The notes below the pieces were generated by a model, which was not told where the DNA came from, ran no database searches, and saw only the letters and a program-made list of their open reading frames with translations. A DNA stretch of 14,792 nt from an uncultured Propionivibrio sp. (lineage in GTDB: Bacteria > Pseudomonadota > Gammaproteobacteria > Burkholderiales > Rhodocyclaceae). The stretch lies in contig CALHZD010000143.1 in the NCBI GenBank assembly GCA_938040985.1, positions 1-14,792 of the forward strand. The letters run 5' to 3'. Of the stretch, positions 7,819-13,759 are shown in pieces. The position numbers and the translations under genes are program-made. How positions within the stretch are numbered: the stretch's first letter is position 1; every line of letters starts with the position of its first letter.

Positions 7819-7902
7819 ATGGGAAAAGTATTATTTTGGCTGACGCTTATAGAAATTTTAGTGCTTATATTTCTATTTTTAAAACAAACAGCAGGTGGAT
7901 AA
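7819..7902 (+). CDS. Candidate 27-residue single-pass membrane peptide
   Basis: An ATG-to-TAA frame of 27 codons reads MGKVLFWLTLIEILVLIFL, followed by a short F-L-K-Q-T-A-G-G tail. Residues 4-21 would make one membrane helix, with a Lys at position 3 and another near the C-terminus. An AAGG element sits seven bases before the ATG, a good position for ribosome binding. It lies in the AT-rich stretch upstream of a hypothetical multi-helix membrane protein on the same strand. Many bacterial small membrane proteins have this layout, but a short hydrophobic frame can also arise by chance in AT-rich DNA. No family is recognised, and expression is inferred only from the ribosome binding site. Confidence 0.4.
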   Translation: MGKVLFWLTLIEILVLIFLFLKQTAGG

Positions 7903-8035
7903 CTCAGCCGCTTGCCTTTTGCTAAAGGATATAGATTTAGAGCTGAACAATAAAGAAATTCCTTAATCGCTTAATCTTTAATGATCTGAAATTTACTTAA
8001 TAAAACAACCCTGGAGTAGCTTATTAGATTGTAGG

Positions 8036-8066
8036 TTGATGAAGTCTATCAATATCTTTATATAAT
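8036..8066 (+). promoter_or_regulatory. Possible promoter of the hypothetical membrane protein gene
   Basis: TTGATG at 8036-8041 is followed after 17 bp by TATATA (8059-8064), or after 19 bp by a consensus TATAAT (8061-8066). Transcription would start near 8073, leaving a very short leader that still contains the GGAGG ribosome binding site just before the ATG at 8085. The short leader is the main reason for doubt. Confidence 0.4.
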
Positions 8067-8084
8067 TTAAGGAATGGAGGCTTT

Positions 8085-8666
8085 ATGCTACCGCTTGTTT
8101 TTCCGTTATTCTTCCTTCAAAAATTTCCGTTCGAGCGCTATGCCTTTCCGCGCTGGCAAGCCGTGCTGGCGATTACATTCCTTGGGCTATTGGCCGGCTT
8201 GGATTCCGATCGCGTCTGGTCAGACCCGGAGGCGCTGATTATTCCTTCATGGTTGATGTTTGGCATGGCGATGTTGTCGATATGGGGCGCTTTTTTTGTC
8301 AGCCTCGGTTTTTTGCGCTGGTGGATCAAGCGCGACGGCCGCTGGGACGGTCGGGGCAATTTGTTCAATCTGCTGGCCGCTTCATACCTGGTGGCGGATA
8401 CGCTATGCATCGGCCTGATGCTGCTTGACGCACCGCCGCTACTGATATTGCCACTGGGGCTGTATTCGATCTGGGTCGCCGGGAATGCATTGTCCGGCGC
8501 GATTCCCAAAGCCAGCTTGGGTTATAGCATCGGCGGCTTCATCATAAGTCAGATTCTCATCGCCTTGCTGGTCGTATTTTTATTTGCCGCTTTGGGCTTT
8601 GCGCTGGTCCTATTCGGCTATGTACCGCCTCCGCCGCCGGGCGCGGGGCCGCCGGGAATTGCGTGA
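8085..8666 (+). CDS. Hypothetical polytopic membrane protein, possibly Yip1-like
   Basis: A 193-residue protein with about five hydrophobic helices (roughly 22-40, 52-78, 92-113, 117-138 and 146-178) and a Pro/Gly-rich C-terminal tail (181-191). A strong GGAGG ribosome binding site lies four bases before the ATG, and codon use is like that of the GC-rich neighbours, so it is very likely a real gene. The helix arrangement and the W-V-A-G-N-A-L-S-G-A-I segment near 130-140 faintly recall bacterial Yip1-domain membrane proteins, but no diagnostic motif is present. No function can be assigned. It stands alone, with an AT-rich leader before it and a repeat relic after it. Confidence 0.75.
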   Translation: MLPLVFPLFFLQKFPFERYAFPRWQAVLAITFLGLLAGLDSDRVWSDPEALIIPSWLMFGMAMLSIWGAFFVSLGFLRWWIKRDGRWDGRGNLFNLLAASYLVADTLCIGLMLLDAPPLLILPLGLYSIWVAGNALSGAIPKASLGYSIGGFIISQILIALLVVFLFAALGFALVLFGYVPPPPPGAGPPGIA

Positions 8667-9006
8667 ATTTCTTGGGATTAGATGGATTTCCCGTGAATAT
8701 AGGGCGTGCGTTTTACCATCATTTGATTCACGGCGCTGCGGGCTTCCAATGGCATGCCGCCGGAAGCCCCGTAAACAGGCGGCTACAGCGGTGCGCCAGC
8801 CCGCGCGGATTGTGGCTTTCCGAGATGCGCCTCAATCATGGCTTCTACCGGCGGACATCATGAACGGGCGGCTTGGCGGTTCTGGGCGATGCGGCGGAAA
8901 CGCAGGCGCTTTTGCCCTCGTTTTTTCTATGTGAAGGCGTATAGTGTCTGAACTTGGCGGCTGCGGCGGCCGGATACGTAGCAAGATACATAGCGATACA
9001 TATCAT
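8667..9006. other. Intergenic region with repeat relic, no supported gene
   Basis: Open frames on the plus strand cross this stretch but start inside the preceding gene or at unconvincing codons, and their translations resemble no protein I know. The only structure I recognise is a relative of the window's left-end repeat at 8737-8783. Just before the DUF3079 start there is a short GATACATA...GATACATA direct repeat (about 8988-9001), which may be incidental. Confidence 0.45.
8737..8783. repeat. Dispersed relative of the left-end GC-rich repeat
   Basis: The segment carries GGCATGCCGCCGGAAGCCCC followed by GTAAACAGGCGGC. This lines up with the GGCAGGCCGGAAACCCGCGTAAACACTGGGC core of the units at 1-81 and 408-447, with an inserted base and several substitutions. 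It lies between two plus-strand genes. The similarity is clear by eye but partial. Confidence 0.5.
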
Positions 9007-9249
9007 ATGGCGAAGAAATTTCCCCTACATCCCAAACACCCTGAGCGAATCTGCTGGGGATGCGACAGGTATTGCTCGAAAGAGGCGATGGGTTGCGGCA
9101 ACGGTTCCGACCGCACCCAGCACCCCGCCGAATTGCTGGGGGATGATTGGTATTTGTACGGCGACTGGGGGCTGGAGGTCGAGGACGCGCCCGCGCCGGA
9201 AACTGAAAAAGACGCCAAAAAGTCGATAAAACTGGAAAAAGCGCAGTGA
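9007..9249 (+). CDS. DUF3079 family cysteine-rich small protein
   Basis: An 80-residue cytosolic protein that starts M-A-K-K-F-P-L-H-P-K-H-P-E-R and matches DUF3079 almost throughout its first 55 residues. It has four cysteines (C16, C19, C23, C30) and three histidines (H8, H11, H39), followed by conserved G-N-G-S-D-R-T-Q-H-P and D-D-W-Y-L-Y-G-D-W segments. The spacing suggests a small zinc or iron-sulfur site, though the function of the family is unknown to me. The C-terminal 25 residues are charged and variable. The open frame extends upstream to 8944, but the family N-terminus begins at the ATG at 9007. No strong Shine-Dalgarno is present. It converges on the sirtuin gene. Confidence 0.85.
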   Translation: MAKKFPLHPKHPERICWGCDRYCSKEAMGCGNGSDRTQHPAELLGDDWYLYGDWGLEVEDAPAPETEKDAKKSIKLEKAQ

Positions 9250-9308
9250 AGCGTTGGGGTAAAAAAGAAGCTCCGAGACCCGCGAAAGCAGGGCAGAAAA
9301 CATAAAAC

Positions 9309-9343
9309 GCCCTGGGTTCCGCGTAAATAAAGGGCTTCAGGGC
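9309..9343. repeat. Repeat relative forming a hairpin between convergent genes
   Basis: CCGCGTAAATAAAGGGCTT here matches the CCGCGTAAACACTGGGCTT core of the left-end repeat at all but three positions. The element is flanked by GCCCTG (9309-9314) and CAGGGC (9338-9343), which can pair across a 23-base loop. On the minus strand the stem is followed by an interrupted T-run, so it could act as a weak terminator for the sirtuin transcript. It sits between the convergent ends of the DUF3079 and sirtuin genes. Confidence 0.5.
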
Positions 9344-9381
9344 ATCAAAAAACATAAACTGGAATACTGTACTTGACGATC

Positions 9382-9415
9382 GCTTGCATCCGCCTGCCTT
9401 CGGCAGCGTGCAAGC
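9382..9415 (-). terminator. Strong hairpin immediately after the sirtuin stop codon
   Basis: Outer arms GCTTGCA (9382-9388) and TGCAAGC (9409-9415) enclose inner arms CGC-TGCC and GGCA-GCG around a TTC/GAA loop, giving a long stem with one bulged base. It begins one base beyond the TAG of the minus-strand sirtuin gene. There is no T-run on either side, so it is not a textbook intrinsic terminator. It may instead protect the mRNA 3' end or be a mobile repeat. Confidence 0.45.
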
Positions 9416-9416
9416 C

Positions 9417-10187
9417 CTATGCGCGAAACGCTGTCCAAAGCTGCGTCAGCACTTCACCGGCCTTGCCGTGCAGGTTGTGCGCGGCCAGCGGGTCAAGCGG
9501 CGTTGGCAGCGGGTTGATCTGAATGAGGCGGGCGCCGCGCCGCGCGGCGAGTTCAGGCAAGGCGGCGGCAGGATAGACGACGGCCGATGTGCCGATGCTG
9601 AAAAACACGTCGCAAGATTGCGCGGCATCCTGCGCGGCCTGCCAGGCATCTTCCGGCAGCGACTCGCCAAACCAGACGACGCCCGGGCGAATGTGGCCGT
9701 TGCAGTCCGGGCAGCGTGGCGGTTCAATGCGCCAGCCTGTTGCCGGCTCTACGGGAATTCCCGAAGGTATGGGGTAGGCGCGAGCGCATTCGTGGCAACG
9801 CGGTTGCAGCAGGCTGCCGTGCAGATGCAGAACCTTCTGACTGCCCGCGCGCTCATGGAGATCGTCGACATTCTGAGTAATCAGCGTAAACCGTGGAAAG
9901 ACGCCGGCCATTGCGGCAATAGTTCGATGCGCGGCATTCGGCGAGCACAGCATGACGTTTCGGCGGCGGAATTCGTACCAGCCCCAGACGAGATCGGGCT
10001 GTCGCGCGAAAGCTTCTGGCGTTGCCAGTTCCTGCGGGTCATAGCGCTGCCACAAGCCGGATAACTCGTCACGGAAAGTTGGAATGCCGCTTTCCTGCGA
10101 GACGCCCGCGCCGGTGAAAACGACGACGTGCCTAGCGCCACTCAGGGCGGCAAGTAAGGATTCAGGGAGTGGAGATATGGAAGGCAT
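9417..10187 (-). CDS. cobB: SIR2-family NAD-dependent protein deacylase
   Basis: A 256-residue cytosolic sirtuin. The NAD-binding segment G-A-G-V-S-Q-E-S-G-I-P-T-F-R-D is at 26-40, T-Q-N-V-D-D-L-H is at 104-111, and the catalytic His is H123 in the L-H-L-H-G motif. A Zn ribbon is formed by C131, C134, C159 and C162. Y71 and R74 form the Y-x-x-R pair that marks class III sirtuins and binds acidic acyl groups, so desuccinylase or demalonylase activity is likely alongside deacetylation. This last point is inferred from the family. The ATG at 10187 has no good Shine-Dalgarno, but the N-terminus is of normal length. The gene lies downstream of the GNAT and membrane protein genes on the same strand, 54 bases after the latter, so cotranscription is possible. 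Confidence 0.93.
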   Translation of the reverse strand: MPSISPLPESLLAALSGARHVVVFTGAGVSQESGIPTFRDELSGLWQRYDPQELATPEAFARQPDLVWGWYEFRRRNVMLCSPNAAHRTIAAMAGVFPRFTLITQNVDDLHERAGSQKVLHLHGSLLQPRCHECARAYPIPSGIPVEPATGWRIEPPRCPDCNGHIRPGVVWFGESLPEDAWQAAQDAAQSCDVFFSIGTSAVVYPAAALPELAARRGARLIQINPLPTPLDPLAAHNLHGKAGEVLTQLWTAFRA

Positions 10188-10241
10188 TTAGGTATGTTAT
10201 AAAAATAATAGCTGTTTAATCGATAGTAAACTATTTTAAAA

Positions 10242-11408
10242 TTAAATAATTAATGAAAAATTGACATAGAATAAGCCAATAAATAAAGTGAAAAATAATA
10301 TATAAATTATTATGGAAATAATACGTAATATAATATATATATATTTTTCTCGGTTTAATTTTTCTTTTTCTACATTGGTAAAATTTAAATTAGAATAAAA
10401 CCTTTCCTTATGGGAGTTGATTTCTTTAAGATCATCTTCTGTAACTTCCTCGATATTTTCAGATATTAATTCTCTTTGTATAAGCTCAATCTTATCTAAA
10501 GCATCTAAGCTGATATGGTGTTGTTCTATGTATGTATTGGTTGCTTCTAAACTCTCCTCTATAATTTCTATAATTTTCTTAGATGTGTTACGCTTTTCTA
10601 AAAGATTTGAAATATATTTATCAGTTTTATCAAATTTATCTAAGAATATGGAGTTCGTACGATAGGTATTTTTTGTGGCTTGGCACCGTAAAAAATTAGC
10701 AGTCTCAGCAACAGTTTGTGGCGCCTCGTTAGATTGATTAAGTAGAATCTCTATCTTTTTATGAGCAATGGCTCCTAACCTAAATAAAGCAAGAATACGA
10801 TCGGTCCAGTGGGTATTTTTTAAAATTTTAATTTTATCGGAGAGATAAAGTGTTAACAGGCCAGATTCTCTTGTAAATTTATTGCCTACTATTTGTAAGT
10901 AAATTTTTTCAATATATTGCCATTCTATTTTCCCATATATTGGGGTAGTAATGGCATACTTAGATAGAGTGCATATGGGTTTGCCAAGTAATGAAATACT
11001 TCGGGCGGCTAAAAATAAAGTAACTGGAAAAATTATAATAACAGCGATTACTATAATCCAATCAACAGACAAAGATATATATAAATCATAAATCGCAAAC
11101 AGGCAGCATCCCATACACAATATGGAAATTACCAGTATATTAAAATTATTGCCAGTAATTACTAGCGATTGGTTAGGCGCCCATGGCCGCTGGGTCAGTT
11201 CGGCTACACGGCGGGCGACTTGTGCTTGATAGGCTGATTTGATTTGTTTGGTGCGCTGGTTATCCCGGACCATTCCCAAAATAAATGCGGGAATCCCTAC
11301 AACAAAGGCAATACCTGCCGCAATCGGCATTCTTGGCATCAGAATAAGACCGCTTATCGTGCATGTCATTCCAATGATCACAAGAAGGCAATTGAGGATG
11401 CGCGACAT
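10242..11408 (-). CDS. Hypothetical membrane protein with possible bacterial PH-like domain
   Basis: A 388-residue protein with two N-terminal helices (about 5-24 and 28-46), a short charged linker, two more helices (about 89-107 and 113-136) and a final C-terminal helix (about 357-383). The cytoplasmic part after helix 4 begins L-L-G-K-P-I-C-T-L-S-K-Y-A-I and contains K-I-E-W-Q-Y-I-E-K-I, a pattern faintly like the STM3941/bacterial PH-like membrane proteins. Residues 240-355 are Lys/Glu/Asn-rich and probably form coiled helices. An AAGG seven bases before the ATG supports the start. The first 75-80 codons have the composition of the surrounding genome; the remaining roughly 930 bases are strongly AT-rich, suggesting a composite origin. 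Function is unknown. It starts 49 bases after the acetyltransferase stops. Confidence 0.72.
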   Translation of the reverse strand: MSRILNCLLVIIGMTCTISGLILMPRMPIAAGIAFVVGIPAFILGMVRDNQRTKQIKSAYQAQVARRVAELTQRPWAPNQSLVITGNNFNILVISILCMGCCLFAIYDLYISLSVDWIIVIAVIIIFPVTLFLAARSISLLGKPICTLSKYAITTPIYGKIEWQYIEKIYLQIVGNKFTRESGLLTLYLSDKIKILKNTHWTDRILALFRLGAIAHKKIEILLNQSNEAPQTVAETANFLRCQATKNTYRTNSIFLDKFDKTDKYISNLLEKRNTSKKIIEIIEESLEATNTYIEQHHISLDALDKIELIQRELISENIEEVTEDDLKEINSHKERFYSNLNFTNVEKEKLNREKYIYIILRIISIIIYILFFTLFIGLFYVNFSLII

Positions 11409-11457
11409 TGGATCGCCTTTTCAGAAATTGGATGATATCGTCGATGGAACGGGAGTT

Positions 11458-11991
11458 TTATGCAGGATGAGGCAAGGAAGTCCGCGGTGTCAAGTCTGTT
11501 GCCGATAACTGCCGGAACATGACCAGCGCATCGACATCGCCATATTTCGGGTGCTGGAAGGCAAGCGGCAGGCGGCCCACAATGTGAAAACTGAGAGATT
11601 GCCAGAGCCGGACCGCGCGTTCATTGGTGCTCACGACGAAATTGAACTGCATAGCGCGATAGCCCCGCGTTTGGGCGTATTCGAGAGAGTGCAGGCACAT
11701 CTGTCGTGCAATGCCGCGGCCCGTGGCGTGGGGATGCGTCATATAGCCGCAATTGCAGACGTGCGCGCCGCCGCCCGGCTGGTTGGTCCGCAGGTAATAG
11801 GTGCCGAGCACGGTCTTCTCCGACTCGGCGACAAAGGTTTCCTTGTCCGACCCCAGCCAGTAAGCGCGGCCGGCTTCTTCGCTCATCTCCGTATCGAGCG
11901 CATAGGTCTCGCCGGCACGAATCGTCGGCTCGACGATATTCCAGATGGCAGGCCAGTCTTCCGCTCGGGCAGGGCGTATTAGTAGCGTCAT
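11458..11991 (-). CDS. GNAT family N-acetyltransferase
   Basis: A 177-residue cytosolic acetyltransferase. It starts I-R-P-A-R-A-E-D-W-P-A-I, the usual first strand and helix of GNAT proteins. The acetyl-CoA binding loop is H-A-T-G-R-G-I-A (88-95), with His in place of the usual Arg or Gln at the first position. Motif B is visible as N-E-R-A-V-R-L-W near 123-130, followed by S-F-H-I-V-G-R. The acceptor substrate cannot be told from sequence; small-molecule amines or protein N-termini are both possible. The ATG at 11991 has only a weak GGA upstream. It heads a possible minus-strand unit with the membrane protein and sirtuin genes. A link between an acyltransferase and a deacylase is suggestive but unproven. 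Confidence 0.85.
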   Translation of the reverse strand: MTLLIRPARAEDWPAIWNIVEPTIRAGETYALDTEMSEEAGRAYWLGSDKETFVAESEKTVLGTYYLRTNQPGGGAHVCNCGYMTHPHATGRGIARQMCLHSLEYAQTRGYRAMQFNFVVSTNERAVRLWQSLSFHIVGRLPLAFQHPKYGDVDALVMFRQLSATDLTPRTSLPHPA

Positions 11992-12137
11992 TGTTTAATC
12001 CGGTGAGGTCGAGATCGCGCAGAAATGGTTGCGTCAGAAAGGGTTGCGTCGTAAAACTGCGCGAAAGTGTAGATTAAAAAGATTCATCAGTGATGGAAAT
12101 GGCTCCATGCTGCGGGGCGGGGGCGTATATTGCCTAG
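11992..12137. other. Upstream region of the acetyltransferase, no gene seen
   Basis: No gene is supported here. The sequence contains the imperfect direct repeat GGTTGCGTCAGAAA / GGTTGCGTCGTAAA (about 12025-12054). A G-rich run follows near 12111-12123. The stretch leads into a possible transposase fragment, and everything up to the tRNA gene at 12620 appears to be non-functional or regulatory DNA. Confidence 0.4.
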
Positions 12138-12464
12138 CAAAAACCGATAAAACTACGTGCCTTTCACTGCTTGGCGGCTCTTCGGAAACTCGAATTGACT
12201 GGGCAGGCGCAGTTCGGCCCGGTTTGCGTAGATCATGTTGTTTTGCAGCGGCGGTATTTCTGTGTCGATACAGATTGCCGAAGACACATTCTGTCCGATC
12301 TATGCACGGTTGATTTACCCGACGCAGGCCGTTTTGGCATCGACGTCTTCCTTACAGAACAGGCACAGCAGGGAAGTGAGACGATCTGGAAGAGGAATGC
12401 GGAAGTGTGGAAATACGGGGATGCGGGAATAGGGCACGGTTACTGGCGCGGAATGGCTCGGTGA
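12138..12464 (+). pseudogene. Possible ISL3-type transposase N-terminal fragment
   Basis: A plus-strand frame, open from just after a stop at 12135-12137, contains G-Q-A-Q-F-G-P-V-C-V-D-H followed by Q-R-R-Y-F-C-V-D-T-D-C-R-R-H-I. This recalls the second half of the zinc finger of ISL3-family transposases, where an R-R-F-F-C-x4-C-x-R-x-I-F pattern follows a G-x-x-V segment. The first Cys pair and everything after about 55 residues are not recognisable. No start codon with a ribosome binding site, no inverted repeats and no catalytic DDE region are present. I read it as an eroded remnant, but the match is short. The rest of the frame, from about 12320 on, resembles nothing I know. Confidence 0.35.
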
Positions 12465-12619
12465 TGCGGGTTATCGGTATATCCAAGCATCTGCCCCATC
12501 AGAACGATGAGTTAGCCTGGTCAATTGACGTTGAATATCAATAGGTTGTACATTTTTCCGGCCTGGTTTTTCCAACTGTTTCGAGAAAGTTGCTCGCCTG
12601 CTTCTTGTTATTGTTGTGA

Positions 12620-12709
12620 TGGCGGTGGGTCAGGGATTCGAACCCTGGAAGGACGTCAATCCTTGCTAGTTTTCAAGACTAGTGCATTCAACCGCTCTGC
12701 CAACCCACC
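12620..12709 (-). tRNA. tRNA-Ser (anticodon UGA)
   Basis: The reverse strand folds as a serine tRNA. The 7-bp acceptor stem is GGTGGGT with ACCCACC, followed by a discriminator G and an encoded CCA (12622-12620). The anticodon stem is ACTAG/CTAGT with loop CTTGAAA, giving UGA (12673-12675). A long variable arm is present (AAGGATTGACGTCCTT), and the T arm is CAGGGTTCGAATCCCTG. The long variable arm and the G-rich acceptor stem are typical of serine tRNAs. It is divergent from the BI-1 gene. Confidence 0.97.
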
Positions 12710-12831
12710 GTATTCCCGTTTTCTGCCGCCAAGGTTGTCGGAATCCGGGAAATCTCTCGGCCTGTTTTTCCGCTCGGCGCGTTTCCGGATTTCTGGCGCT
12801 TTCTTCCGGCGCTTTTCGTGAGAAAGGCCGC

Positions 12832-12840
12832 ATCATACCA
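12832..12840 (-). promoter_or_regulatory. Possible extended -10 promoter for tRNA-Ser
   Basis: On the minus strand TATGAT (12837-12832) is preceded by TGG, an extended -10, and followed by a GC-rich discriminator as in stable RNA promoters. No good -35 box is visible at the expected distance. The precursor would have a leader of about 115 bases before the tRNA. Confidence 0.3.
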
Positions 12841-12929
12841 CGTTACAGACTGTTACCCCCGCATCGCGTGACTTACCGTACTCTGCCGTCGTTTCGCTTA
12901 GGCGAGGTTTTTTTACGGGAGATCGTTTT

Positions 12930-13622
12930 ATGTCGCAACATTATGATGTGATGACGAGTCAAAGCGTCCGGGTCGCTGCGCAGCAGAATCGCGTTTTGCG
13001 CAACACGTACCTGCTGCTCGCTTTGTCGATGCTGCCGACGGTCATTGGCGCGCTGATTGGCGTGAAGATGCGGTTTTCTTTCTTTGCCGGCAGCCCGGGG
13101 GTGTCTGTCCTGATGTTTATGGGCGTTGCGTTTGCGTTCATGTGGGGTATCGAGCGCACTAAAAATAGCGGTTTGGGCGTTCTTCTTTTGCTCGGCTTTA
13201 CCTTCTTCATGGGGTTGATGCTCTCGCGCATCCTGCAGGTGGCGCTGGGCTTTTCAAACGGTGGGACGCTGATTGCGACGGCCGCGGGCGGCACGGGGGC
13301 GATTTTTTTTACGCTGGCAGGTATCGCCGCGGTGACAAAAAAAGATTTTGGCTTCATGGGGAAATTCCTGTTCGTCGGTCTGGTCCTGACGTTGCTGGCG
13401 ATGGTTGCCAATTGGTTTTTTATGATTCCGGCGCTGTCACTGACGATTTCCGCTGTGTGCGTGCTGCTTTTTTCCGCGTATATCCTCTACGACATCAGCC
13501 GTATCGTTCATGGCGGCGAGAACAATTACATTTCGGCGACATTGGCGGTTTATCTCGATATCTACAATATCTTTGTCCATCTGCTTAATCTGCTGATGGC
13601 TTTCTCCGGCAGCCGTGACTGA
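12930..13622 (+). CDS. Bax inhibitor-1/YccA family membrane protein
   Basis: A 230-residue inner-membrane protein with about seven helices and a short cytoplasmic N-terminus. It carries the BI-1 family patterns: A-A-Q-Q-N-R-V-L-R-N-T-Y at the start, F-A-F-M-W-G-I-E in the third helix region, and near the C-terminus L-F-S-A-Y-I-L-Y-D-I-S-R-I-V followed by L-D-I-Y-N-I-F-V-H-L-L. The two Asp residues (in Y-D-I-S and L-D-I-Y) match the di-aspartyl pH sensor known in bacterial BI-1 calcium-leak channels. E. coli YccA interacts with the FtsH protease, and that role may be shared. A GGGAG lies about nine bases before the ATG. It is a single-gene unit closed by a terminator. Confidence 0.93.
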   Translation: MSQHYDVMTSQSVRVAAQQNRVLRNTYLLLALSMLPTVIGALIGVKMRFSFFAGSPGVSVLMFMGVAFAFMWGIERTKNSGLGVLLLLGFTFFMGLMLSRILQVALGFSNGGTLIATAAGGTGAIFFTLAGIAAVTKKDFGFMGKFLFVGLVLTLLAMVANWFFMIPALSLTISAVCVLLFSAYILYDISRIVHGGENNYISATLAVYLDIYNIFVHLLNLLMAFSGSRD

Positions 13623-13668
13623 GCGTACAGGAATACGATCAGATTGCTGAAGGATTGACAGCGTGACA

Positions 13669-13696
13669 ACGGGCGGCTTGAGCCGCCCGTTTTTTT
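13669..13696 (+). terminator. Intrinsic terminator after the BI-1 gene
   Basis: ACGGGCGGC (13669-13677) and GCCGCCCGT (13682-13690) form a perfect 9-bp stem with a TTGA loop, followed by six more T residues on the plus strand. The minus side lacks a T-run, so it serves only the BI-1 transcript and not the convergent ArnD-like gene. Confidence 0.95.
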
Positions 13697-13759
13697 GTTC
13701 TGGCGTCCTGGTTTTCTGCCATTTTCTGCCAATCTCCGTGAATAGGCCGGTTCAGCCCG

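Larger units (their letters stand above)
7614..8084. other. AT-rich intergenic stretch
   Basis: Base composition drops visibly after the terminator and stays AT-rich until the start of the membrane protein gene at 8085, where it returns to the GC-rich level of the neighbours. It contains the candidate 27-codon frame at 7819-7902 and a promoter-like sequence at 8036-8066. I see no other gene, RNA gene or repeat in it. Confidence 0.5.

Noticed and set aside
8927..9355. Minus-strand open frames over the DUF3079 gene
   Set aside because: The plus strand encodes a protein with a clear family match here, and the minus-strand translations are unrecognisable.
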